Shown here one piece after another: positions 35,188 to 45,950 of a stretch of DNA of 64,000 nucleotides. Positions within the stretch are counted from its first letter, which is position 1, and each line of letters opens with the position of its first letter. Location: the NCBI RefSeq assembly GCF_010389155.1, contig NC_057768.1:14878501-14942500 (forward strand). Reading direction: 5' to 3'. The stretch comes from Erigeron canadensis. Taxonomy: Eukaryota > Streptophyta > Magnoliopsida > Asterales > Asteraceae. The position numbers and the translations under genes were made by a program. The notes under the pieces were generated by a model that was given only the letters and a program-made list of their open reading frames with translations, searched no databases and was not told where the DNA came from.

Positions 35188-38100
35188 TCACTAACTTGGG
35201 TGTGCAGGGCGATCGAAACAAAAATATTTGGTATCTGGACAGCGCAGCTGGCCGGACTATGACCGGATGTAAGCCCCTGCTGGAAGAGTTCACTGCATGT
35301 GATGGACCTGCAGTGACATTTGGTAATGATGGAAGTGGGAAAACTGAAGGATATGGTGTTGTTGACAATGGGCAGATTCAATTCACTAAGGTTGCATTTG
35401 TAAATGGTTTGAAATATAACCTGATAAGTGTCAGTCAACTTTGTGATGATGGATATAGGGTACTGTTCGACATTGCTCAAGGCACTGTTTTTAACAAGGA
35501 TTGGAAGGTAGTAATGATTGCACCAAGAAAAGGGAATGTGTACATCATGAACATGGAGCCTACTCCAAAAGAGCATTGTTTCTATGTCAAGGTTGATGAG
35601 GACACCAACTGGCTGTGGCATAAACGGTTATCCCATCTTAACTTCAAAAACATTAACAAGTTGTCAAGAAAGCAACTAGTTGATGGGATACCTTTGTTTT
35701 CCTTTAAAAGGGAGAAGCCATGTCCAGGGTGTGAAATGGGCAAAAAGAAAAGAGCCAGTTTCAAGACCAAACAGAATTTCAGCATCACTGAACCTCTTCA
35801 CATGCTTCATATGGACCTTTTTGGTCCAGTGAATGTTCAAACTAAAGCTGGTAAAAGGTACACTTTGGTTGTGGTCGATGAATACACCAGATTTTGTTGG
35901 GTGATATTTATCAGATCAAAGAGTGATGCATCTGGTGAAATTATCTCTCTCATCAAGCGAATTGAGCTCAAGTTTACCAAGAAAGTTTGTCAGTTGCGAA
36001 GTGATAACGGTACAGAATTCATGAATAAAGAATTGGAGACATTTTGCACTGACACTGGCGTTTCTCAAAACTTCTCGTCAGCTCGTTCTCCAGAACAAAA
36101 TGGTGTGGTTGAAAGGAAGAATCGCACATTGATTGAAGCTGCCAGAAGTATGTTATCTGAATCTGGTCTTCCCACCTGTTTTTGGGCTGAAGCTGTAGCA
36201 ACTGCGTGTCACACCCAAAACCGGTCAGTTTATGTCAAGAGACATAGGAAGACTGCCTATGAAGTCCTCAGGAATCGTAAGCCAAATGTTGGATATTTCC
36301 ATGTATTTGGCTGTCCAGTTTACATTTTAAACGATTCCAGTCAGTTGGGAAAATTTGATGCAAAAGCTGACGAAGGTGTCTTTGTGGGGTATTCAAATAT
36401 TAGAAAAGCCTATAGAGTTTATAATTATAGACTCCAAAAGGTACATGAGACAATTCATGTCACGTTCGATGAATCAAATGAAGCAATCAACAAAAGACCA
36501 ACCCTTGATTTATCTTCAGTTGTCCCAGTTGATTTTGGTGTATCTGATCAGGTTCATCAATCAGTTAGTACACCAGAAAATGTTTCCAAACACCAAGTCT
36601 TGGAACCAGTTAAGGTAAAGAAGAACTTCTGTGACACCTCATTCTATCCTTCTATCAGTTTTAACCTACCTGAAAACTGGTAATTGGATCTGATGTGCGT
36701 GCCACAACAACATCAGAACCAGTTCAAGCTTCTCCAGTTCTTCAAGAGATACCTTTGTTTGAAGATAATCATGTTAACTCTTCAGTTGACAATAATGATG
36801 AAGTTGAAGTAGTTTGGACTGATTCTCCTCCTGTTGCTGCAACAGTTGGAGATCGTCAGGTGTCTTGCACTGATGTTGTATTACACCAACCTAGTCAATA
36901 CACTAAATGGACTGCTGCTCATCCCATTGAGCAGATTATTGGCAATCCAGATAGTGGGGTTCAGACTAGAAGAGCCACAAGTGATCAATGCTTGAACGTC
37001 ACCTTCTTATCACTAATTGAACCGAAGAAGATTGACGAGGCTATGGCAGATCCAAGCTGGGTTGAAGCTATGCAAGAAGAACTCAACCAGTTCGAAAGGA
37101 ACAATGTTTGGGAGCTTGTTCCTTGTCCTCCAGGGTTAAAGAGAGAACCCATTGGAACGAGGTGGGTCTACCGGAACAAGATGGATGAAGATGGCAACGT
37201 TGTCAGAAACAAAGCTAGATTAGTTGCCAAGGGTTATTGTCAGGCAGAAGGTGTTGATTTCGATGAAACTTTTGCTCCAGTTGCAAGACTTGAAGCCATC
37301 AGAATTTTCTTGGCTTATGCTGCTCACTTACAATTCAAGGTTTTCCAGATGGATGTAAAAAGTGCGTTTCTGAATGGCACATTGGAAGAAGAAGTGTATG
37401 TTACGCAGACTCCAGGCTTCATAAATGAAAAGCATCCACATTGGGTATATAGACTGAACAAAGCTTTATATGGTCTTCGACAAGCCCCAAGAGCCTGGTA
37501 TGATACTCTAACTAAACATCTTCTCAAAAATGGTTTTCAAAGAGGTGCAATAGATAATACCTTGTTCATCTTGAAAGAAAAGGTGATATCTTGCTGGTAC
37601 AAATTTATGTTGATGATATTATATTTGGGTCAACTGATGATGGAATGTGTAAAAGGTTTTCAAAAATTATGTCTCAAGAATATGAGATGAGTTTAATGGG
37701 TGAATTAACATTTTTCTTAGGTTTACAAATTAAACAAACCATGGATGGTATTTTTATTAACCAAGAAAAATATGTCAGAGATTTGTTGAGAAAATACAAA
37801 TTTGATTCAATCCCATCAAAAACCACACCTATTTCAGCTCCATTAAATTTGGACTCTGACCCAAATGGAAAACCAGTGGACCAAAAAGAATATCGTGGAA
37901 TGGTTGGTTCACTGATGTATCTAACTGCCAGTCGACCAGATATAATGTTTGCAACATGTTTATGTGCCAGATTTCAGGCAAATCCAAAAGAATCACACTT
38001 GCATGCTGTTAAACGCATTTTCAGGTACCTGAAAGGGTGCCCTAGCCTTGGTCTTTGGTATCCCAAAGGCTCAGGGTTAGATCTAATGGGTTATTCAGAT

Positions 38101-38549
38101 TCAGATCATGCAGGTTGTAAGATTGATAGAAAATCCACAACTGGTGGATGTCATTTCCTAGGGGAAAACTGGTGAGTTGGACAAGTAAGAAGCAGACTTC
38201 AGTCTCAATGTCTACTGCTGAGGCAGAATACATTTCTGCGGCCAGTTGCTGTGCCCAGATTCTCTGGATCAAAAACCAGTTACTTGATTATGGCATGAAA
38301 TTTACAAGAACCCCAATCTTTTGTGACAACACCAGTGCTATTGCTATATCTCACAACCCAGTGATGCACTCAAAGACAAAGCATATTGATATCAGGTATC
38401 ACTTCATTCGTGATCATGTTATGAAAGGAGATATTGAAATACATTTCATCCCCACTGATAAACAGTTAGCTGATGTTTTTACAAAACCTCTTGATGAAAA
38501 GACTTTTAAACATCTCATCAGTGAACTGGGTATGTTAAATCCTCATTAA
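35184..38549 (+). CDS. pol: Pol: protease, integrase, RT, RNase H (element C), three frame breaks
   Basis: Open from 35184 in the -1 frame relative to gag. Protease: [13 protein letters not shown] (about 35230), D-S-A rather than D-S-G. GAG-pre-integrase: [20 protein letters not shown] and [10 protein letters not shown]. Integrase D,D,E in [15 protein letters not shown] and [55 protein letters not shown], and the catalytic YVDD near 37606-37617. RNase [55 protein letters not shown], ending LGMLNPH. One-base losses near 36670 (A run), 37576 (A run) and 38160 (G run) shift the frame three times and return it to the starting frame. Everything else looks functional. Confidence 0.9.
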
Positions 38550-39247
38550 ACTGAAGAGGCCCTTCAGTTGAGGATGGTCCAGGTGATCCTTGATTGGTTG
38601 GAGATTGAACGCCTTGATGTACTCAAAGACTAGTCATTGATCAAATGGATCACATTTTTAAAGGGAAAAAGACTCAAAATATTTTTCAAATAAATTATTG
38701 AAAAATGCAACTGAAGGTCATCAGTTGAAACTGGCATCTAAATTTTCTTTTGGTTGCTAGTTTGGTCTTGTCTCAAAATGGTGGTCAGCCAGATTTCATA
38801 ACGTTGTGTTTTACTTGGTGGATACTTGTGACACGTGATGTTACTCGAGTACTAACCTCGCACTCACGAACGTCACCTGACATGTCTTACGTGTCAAGAC
38901 TTTTGCTGAAATGTACTGCACTTTTTATGGGTATTGGTGAAGTTAGTGGGTAAGTGGGAATACCAGCCGTCGTAGCATTAAATGCTTGATGGGAAGTATT
39001 AAATATTTTGAATTCTCAAAATTTTGGAAAATAACTTTTTACAAATTATTTCAAACTTTTGGAGACTAAAATATCTTTTCGTATATATTTTGGCAATATT
39101 TTTACTGCCTATATATACCCCCCACCAAAATATCCGTCTCATTTACTTCTCTCAAAATTCCTTCATTTACTCTTTCAATCATTCACAATTCGAGATCCTT
39201 TTCTCTCTTTCTTCTTTAAGTCCAAAACCCTAAATCTAAATTCACAA
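38550..39247 (+). promoter_or_regulatory. Putative internal promoter and leader of third ORF (element C)
   Basis: The 700-bp gap between RNase H and the third ORF contains a G-box CACGTG (38832-38837), ACGTGTC (38889-38895), CCGTCGTAGCATTAAATGC (38967-38985), a TATA box CTATATATACC (39109-39119), then a pyrimidine-rich leader (TTTACTTCTCTC, TTTTCTCTCTTTCTTC) ending CACAAATGG at the ATG 39248. The order matches the gap in element B. This looks like a plant RNA polymerase II core promoter; activity is inferred. Confidence 0.6.
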
Positions 39248-42200
39248 ATGGCTCCTAAATCTTCTTCTTCTTCATCTCGTTCTCGTGATGTGAATCTACT
39301 CACTGCTGAGTACATTCCATCACAAAATGTTATTCGTGCCACTGGTGCTCCCATAAGCTCTAAGCTTATTAAACTAAATCCAAATAATCCAATGGCATCT
39401 CTTCAAGGGCTCCAGGCCGCTGACTCTCTTATCGGGAGAATCCAATCCTTTCTTCGGATTTCTCCCCTCAGCGATGCCTTCTCTTTGAATCCACACAAGC
39501 TATTCCATGATTACTTGTGTGAGTTCTGGTACACTGCCTCTCTTTCTGAGGACTGCTCATCCATCTCCTTTTCTCTAAAGGATGGGTCAGTCCCGTGTAC
39601 CATCACCACTGGAACGTTGAGGGAAGCCCTTAACCTCAACTACTGGAGACATAATGAAACTCCAGTGGTGATTTCCTCCAATATCAATTTCCGCCAGGTC
39701 TTCCTTGATATGGGAAATAAGGAGATGGTGGAGGGGGATGTGTTGAAGACCAAGGGGTCCATTACAATGAAGGGGCTTTCACCATCCTGGAAGTTCTTTA
39801 TGGTCCACTTGGTGGAAAGTTTGGGAGGGAGTTCTGGTGGATTGGACCAGATAAACTCCTTCCAGGCAGAAATGGCGTACTGCCTTTGGAATGGGCTGAG
39901 GGTGGATTTTGCAGGCATTTTGTTCAGAAGCCTGGTATTCAAGTTGAAGGGTAACAGGGGTCCTTGTGTTCCCTTTTCAAGGTTTCTGTCCCTTTGTTTT
40001 ATTCAGTTTCTGGGCAGAGACGAGTACAACAACACGCAATCCTCGTTCTCTGTGCCAGAACTGTTGAGGAATCTGGACAACCTGGTGTCCACTTCTGATG
40101 AAGTCCAGATGTCCCCGAGAATGATTTTTGCATTCTCTAAAACTGATGCACCACAATCTGGTGAATCAGAAAGGCAACTGGGCGGGCCTCAAAATAATGA
40201 GGGACCCACCGGTTCGTCTACTGAAGTAGTAACTGTGGCAGAAGCAGGAGTCCAGGCAGTTCCTAAAGCAAGAAGATCCTCTAAAAGCAGGAGATCAAGA
40301 TCTGGACTTGCTGCACCTGACCAGTCACAATCTGTGATAGTGGTCTCTGAAGCCGCTGCCGATGATATTGCAACTGAGGATAGAGCAGTTGTGGTTGAGG
40401 CACCAGTCACCTCTGTCCAGGGAGAAGATGCTTCGGCAACGGATCCTCAAACTGATGATACCATTGAGGCAACTCAAACTGGTCATCAGGAGTCTGAACA
40501 ACTTGTTCAGCCACCCCCAACATTTATGGATCTTGGCATAAATGAGGGTGTGTTTCAGCTTGAGTCTTCGGACTCATCTGAGACAGAATCTGACCAGGAG
40601 ATGGCTGATGCGACTATACTTGATCAGCTCCCTTCTCTCCTTGGTCAACCCCAAGAACCACATGTTTCAGTTTCCCCAACTCATGTACAAAGCTTAGAAA
40701 TACCTCCAATATTCACCTCTCGCCAATCACCTTCTTCTATGGGTGTGCCTAGAAATAGACACATCCTAACCCCACCGTCGCCGTCGTTCACACCTGAGCA
40801 TTCTCAGCATGAACGACACATTGAATCTCTTCCTTTCATTTCTACAACCCCTCCTCTTCTATCTACTGATGCTACTGCAACTGGAGAACCAGATATTGTC
40901 ATACCTCGTCCAGTTGCACCTGTAGCTTTTTCAGCTGGTCCAGTGACACCTTCTCCTCCGTCATTGGACAGCCAGTTCGTGTCTTTTCAAACCGATCTCT
41001 CGAACCTTCTTGCGAGGGTGGAAGAGATTCAAAAGACACTGGAGAAGAACACCAAGTCCCTCTCCAGGTACCACAAGGATCATCTGCAAAATATTAAAGT
41101 GGTTGACCTGGGGATTAACAAGTTCTCTGCTAATGAGGACTTGGTGTTTGGCAAGCTGAACGAGTTAGTGGAATCCTCCAATCAATTGGCAATATCTTTA
41201 AGGGAGGCATTCGCACTGACTCAATCTGGAGTCACATCCTCAATATCCAACCTGCTGAACAATACTGTCAGATCTTCAGAGGTTGATATTAAGAATCTGG
41301 AAAGGCAGGTGCAAGAGCTGTGTAGCAAACCTGGCCTAGATGTGACAGAGCTTGGGAGTCGGTTGGCCTCTTCAGTGGGTCTCAAGATCGAAGAAACTTT
41401 GGCTGCCAGTGAGAGTAACTTGATAGAAAAGGTGATATCTGAGATCACCAAGATTGCAGTGCCCCAGGTCGATCTCACTCCAATTACATCTGAGATTGAT
41501 CGGTTGAGGTGCAGTCTGGATACGCTGGCTAGCAAAGTGTCTGAACATTCAACTGCCATATCTGATCTGACCACTGAAGTTGGCAAAGGAAGGGCGGTTG
41601 AGCCTGACAGTGCTCAGGAAGTCCCTGCAACTGGGCTCTCTTCAGATGATCTCTCCATTCTCAACCAAATTTTAAAGAGTCAAGAGCAGACAAGTGGAAA
41701 TGTAATGACTCAATCTCAAGAGATAAATCATCTTTGGAGGACAGTTCGCATGCTTTGTGGAGTCTTCAAAGAGTGTAAGACAATGCAATCATGGCAGCCT
41801 CTAGATCGCCTGCCCTCTAGTCATGCTGATTTTGAAGCCATCAGGCAGGGACTAGATGCTGCCAAGGGGGAAAGGTCGGTACATGCCCCTCACACTCTTG
41901 TGAAGACTTCAAGTAAAGGGAAGGAGATTGTGATGGCTACCAGTACTGAGGCTGGTGAGCAAGGGTTTGAGGTGTTTGATGATGTGGTGGTAGGGAGTGT
42001 TGACAAGGGAAAGGCCATTGCTGATGAATCTTTGGAACCAGCCACCGATGCACCAATGTTGGAAACTGGCAATGTCGATTTGTTGCCTCCAGTTACTGAA
42101 AGCGAGAGCCAGAAATTAGCAAGAGTGGGATACCTGGTCAAGGAAAGGAAGAAACAAATGAAGGCAAACCAGTTTGAATCAAGAAAAATCTTCCAACCCC

Positions 42201-42978
42201 TCTTGTTGATATCACTGATGCTCAACTCCTTGGCTTGACACTTGTTGAATACAAGAAGATCAAAGAAGATCCAAGAATAGTCAATGCACTGAAGGAGATG
42301 CTTGAAGTGGAACTGGACAAACACTACCAGGATGATGAGGCTGAACTGGATGCAAAGTGTTTGAATGTATCGGTGGAAAAGGCCAGAGAGATCAGATCTG
42401 AAGGGATTCTCAAGAGAACTGAGCAGGTCAAGAAGGCGGTCACCAAAGTGTTGAATCCACCCAAGTCCAAAGGAAGAAAACAAAAGGCCTTACCAAGAGA
42501 TGCAAATCTGAGGACTTGGGTAGAACCATGTGAACCCACAACAGATGATATTCGAGCTGCTACACAAAAGCTGAGCACGAGCAAAATCAAACTGACAAAT
42601 GAATCTGAAGCTCGCACATATTTGTCAGATGTACAACGTCGAAGGCACAATAGAGGCAGGATTACTGATGTTAAGGTTTCAATTAAGCCTGGTGCCAAGC
42701 ATTTTGTTGTTGAGGTACAATACTTTGGTGGACCTAAAAGGACTACTGAGAACCCGGATGTCAATCAGTATGGTCATTCCGAGCATGTTGAGATGTTGAG
42801 GCTGTTGGAGGGGAGGCAGAGGAAGAATAAAGTTGAAAGAGGCTGGGAGTATGTATTGCAAAATCTCATCAAGTTCAAGGAAAACATTGAAGAAAGATTA
42901 GGCCTTGATCCTGAGGATACTCAGCCGATTTCATCAGTCTCAAAGAGAAGGAAAACTGGCGAAGGGCCATCTGTTTAA
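39248..42978 (+). CDS. Third ORF (Sirevirus env-like position), about 1,240 codons, one frame break
   Basis: ATG 39248 (MAPKSSSSSSRSRDVNL) is preferred over upstream in-frame codons because it follows the TATA box and CT-rich leader in a good context. Residues about 60-150 form a module with FLRISPLSDAF, LCEFWYTA (FWYTA at 93-97) and REALNLNYW, shared with element B. Residues about 370-560 are low-complexity S/E/P/T-rich. About 580-800 is coiled coil (NTKSLSRYH, FGKLNELVESSNQLAISLRE). A one-base loss in an A run near 42186 moves the frame; it continues at 42235 (VEYKKIKEDPRIVNALKEML) to the C-terminal YGHSEHVEMLRLLEG and a basic tail, stop 42976-42978. No signal peptide or membrane helix is evident, so a classical envelope is doubtful. 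Function is unknown. Confidence 0.8.
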
Positions 42979-43240
42979 GTTTTCCTTCTAACTATTATCT
43001 GCTTGTAATTTTGTGTACTCTCTTGTAATTTATTTGAAATTGTATGTATATACAAGTTGCCAGATTGTAACCTACAAGTAAGATATCTGATAAGATCTAC
43101 AAACACTTAAAACAAAATCCAAGACATTTGATGATCTATAAAAATGTCTTGGAAACTTAATAGGTCTTATCAAATTCAAGTATTTCAAACTTAAACTTGT
43201 ATAGAAACAAGTTTGAAAATACTTGACAATATTTCAGGAC

Positions 43241-43254
43241 AATTAGGGGGAATT
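43241..43254 (+). other. Polypurine tract, element C
   Basis: AATTAGGGGGAATT directly before the 3' LTR. Confidence 0.9.
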
Positions 43255-44222
43255 TGTTAGGTCCAGTTTTAACTAAACTGGAGCTCTCCAGTGACATCTG
43301 GAGAGCATGAGGAATTGTCCGAAATATTAGAAGTCCAGTTGCATTGTACAGGTTTAGCAACTGATGACTTCCTCCAGTTGAGATCAGACGACTAGAATCT
43401 GAAGACCTTCCAGTTGAAGTCAAAGACAACAAATGGAAAATAGAGATTGGCAATGGCAGCGAAGCCCAGTTGACAATCTACCAGATCAATCAACTGGAGA
43501 ATCCTCCAGTGTAAATGCTCTTACAAAGCTTTACACTGATTACGAGGAGGACCTTTTTACTCTACATCCTTTTAACCGGACAATGATATTGTCTTTGGAT
43601 AAAGATACAAAGATGTAGAGTGGTTGAATAAAGTAACCTTTTGTCTTACTTTATTTAACACACACAAAGGATTATTTAAACAATACTTTTGTGTGCTGTC
43701 AACCATATTTGTACATCGAAGTTGAGATCCCCATGCTCAATCTTCGACTATAAATAGAGGTCCTTGCACAAGCTGTTTCAATAACTTTGCAAATACATAT
43801 ATTCTGCAATATTGGTGAACTTGTGCAATATTCTCTCAATCGCAAAAAGAAACATTTCACAACTCTAAGTGTTTCGATTGTTTAGGAGAATTTCCAAGTT
43901 TAGATCAATTGTAATTCATGGGTTGTTAGGATATTTACATTCTTGTATTATCTTGGTTCTGCAACAACCTTGTATTTTATTTAAACAAGTAATAAATAAA
44001 ATACACTTGAAAATTACATATTGTCTCACCAGTTTATATACTCGTCATTTATATTATTGCATGTATTAAATATTCTGTCACTTTAATACTTAATTCCAGT
44101 TAACCTGGTACACGATCAAACTAAACTGGTCACATCCAGATTAATTGATCGTGTTGCAAAGTTCACTCACCATCGACATAGAGGTGTCTTCAGCACCCAT
44201 CTAGTGATAGTTGGGACTAATA
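43255..44222 (+). repeat. Element C 3' LTR
   Basis: Near-identical to 31758-32724: I find GATAAT/GACAAT, CTTTTAC/CTCTTAC, TTCCGC/TTCTGC and a one-A indel near 44069. TATAAATA at 43749-43756. Confidence 0.95.
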
Positions 44223-44227
44223 GTTTC

Positions 44228-45179
44228 AAACTACCCTCTGAATGTTATTGGATCAGATGTTCGTACTAGTCCTCTAGTATCAGCTCCAATTGATTTTGAA
44301 CCAGTAATTCAAGAAATGCCTTCAAATGAAGAATTTCATGATGCAAATCATGATCTTACAGATTCTGATGAAGACGTTGAAGTTGTTTGGCAAGATTCCA
44401 TTCCAGAAAATGAATTGAATTCTTGCACTGATATTGTTATTCATAACAATCCTGGTCAATACTCTAAGTAGACTAAAGCTTACCCAATCAACCTGATTAT
44501 TGGTAATCAATCTAGAGGGGTTCAAACCAGAAGTGCCTCCAGTGAACAATGTTTATTTGTCAGCTTCTTATCACTGATTGAACCGAAAAAGATTGACGAG
44601 GCAATGAATGACCCAAGCTGGGTGATAGCTATGCAAGAAGAGCTTCACCAGTTCGAACGAAACAAAGTTTGGAATCTGGTTCCTCCTCCAGTTGGCAAGA
44701 AGGAACCAATTGGAACCAGATGGGTCTTTAGGAATAAGGTTGATGAAGATGGACACATGATAAGTAATAAAGCCAGATTAGTGGGACAAGGGTACGTCCA
44801 GACAGATCTTGACTTTGAAGAATCATTTGCACCAGTAGCAAGGCTAGAAGCCATCAGAATGTTTTTAGCCTTTGCAGCTCATCATAAGTTCAAGGTCTAC
44901 CAAATGGATGTAAAGAGTGCATTTTTGAATGGAGAATTAGAAGAAGAAGTTTATGTCAAGCAACCTCCAGGCTTCATTGATGAAAAGCATCCACATTGGG
45001 TATATCATCTGAACAAGGCACTGTGTGGCCTCAGACAAGCCCCTCGAGCCTGGTATGATACTCTAACCAAACACTTATTTGAAAACGGTTTCAAAAGAGA
45101 TGCAATTGACAATACCTTATTTATTCTTCGTGAAAGAGGTAATATTCTGTTGGTACAAGTTTATGTTGATGATTCATAA
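44228..45179 (+). pseudogene. pol: Linker and reverse transcriptase (element A, last segment)
   Basis: Reading resumes after C with the linker (KLPSE-like, VEVVWQDSIPENE) and [98 protein letters not shown] and LLVQVYVDD. The sequence departs from the family exactly after YVDD and reaches a stop at 45177-45179. A TAG at 44469-44471 also breaks it. The rest of RT, RNase H, the third ORF and the 3' LTR are absent. Confidence 0.85.
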
Positions 45180-45950
45180 AGTTTGGGGGCTTCGCACTAA
45201 TGTACATGGCTTTATCATTTGTGCCTAAAGGTCAAATGTGATTCTCATGTTGTGTTCTTTTCCTTTTGCATAATGAACACTTAGTATATTGATTCTGCCC
45301 AAAGGTGATTTAATATGCTTTGTGTGCTAAAAGGACTACTTTCATGCATAATATACACGATTCTTGATTTTGTGCCCAAAAGTGAAAAGATAAGTGTTGT
45401 GCTGCATGACCCTAATGCTCATGTGTTACTTAGATATTAGTTACTTCTGCCCAGTAGAGCCTTACTTTAGCTTATTGTTTTGGTGTTTACAATAGGCTTA
45501 CGTATCACTAGCTTCCTTAGTATAATGGTCTTAGTCTCATTACTTTAGGAACATTATTATTAGCCTTTATGTATTTTAGGCATTACTTTAGTTCCATTCT
45601 ATTTAGAGACATTAGTTAGTCTGCCTTAGTTATCTAATTATGTCATTATGAGGAACATTATTATTATTAGGCCTACTTATTTTAGGCATTACTCTAGTTC
45701 CATTACTATTATACATTAGTTAGTTTGCCTTAGATAGCTAATCATGTCACTATAACTTCATTACTATTAGGCCTACTTATTTTAGGCATTACTATTATAA
45801 TCTTCTATTGCTTGTATCATAAATTGATATCCTCTTTGTTTCCACTGTAGTACCTAACTTAGGCATATTACCCGAAAAATAGCCTTAGGAAAAAAAATTA
45901 GATCCCGACCCCCCACTCATAAATTTCTAGCTTCGCCACTGGAACCTTGT
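45180..45950. repeat. Unclassified repeat-rich segment with ~105-bp duplication
   Basis: No coding sequence. It has degenerate repeats of TGTGCCCAAAAGTGA type in the first 250 bp, then AGGCATTACTTTAGTTCCAT and ACATTAGTTAGTCTGCCTTA motifs. 45609-45713 and 45714-about 45800 are tandem imperfect copies. The end AAATTTCTAGCTTCGCCACT resembles phrases seen often in plant intergenic repeats. It separates truncated element A from element F. I could not assign it to a family. Confidence 0.5.

Larger units (their letters stand above)
31758..44222 (+). mobile_element. Element C: young, nearly complete SIRE-type Ty1/copia element
   Basis: 12.5 kb, flanked by GTTTC duplications (31753-31757 and 44223-44227) inside element A. 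Order: LTR, PBS, gag, protease-integrase-RT-RNase H, internal promoter, third ORF, PPT, LTR. The LTRs (967 and 968 bp) show only about three substitutions and one indel by eye. All domains are present with intact key motifs apart from one-base frame breaks. The extra 3' ORF and the long gag with a coiled-coil tail fit the Sirevirus lineage. Confidence 0.95.
2803..45179 (+). mobile_element. Element A: SIRE-type Ty1/copia host element, chimeric and twice interrupted
   Basis: A consists of four segments read in order on the plus strand: 2803-7535 (5' LTR, PBS, two gag pieces, protease, start of integrase), 30989-31757 (integrase core), 44228-45177 (linker and reverse transcriptase), with elements B and C inserted in the gaps. 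Both insertion points are bounded by 5-bp target duplications and protein homology continues across each gap. A lacks RNase H, third ORF and 3' LTR. The first part (LTR and gag 1) resembles element C; the part from about 4797 resembles element B, so A is itself a recombinant. It carries stops and frame changes and is inactive. Confidence 0.85.

Noticed and set aside
42324..42764. Minus-strand open frame opposite the end of the third ORF in C
   Set aside because: Antisense shadow; no homologous frame in element B.
39248..42978. Third ORF as a true viral envelope gene
   Set aside because: No signal peptide, membrane helix or glycoprotein-like cysteine pattern is visible; only its position is env-like.
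3804..45179. Endogenous pararetrovirus (caulimovirid) sequence
   Set aside because: Domain order protease-integrase-RT-RNase H with LTRs, PBS and PPT is that of Ty1/copia; no movement or coat protein is seen.
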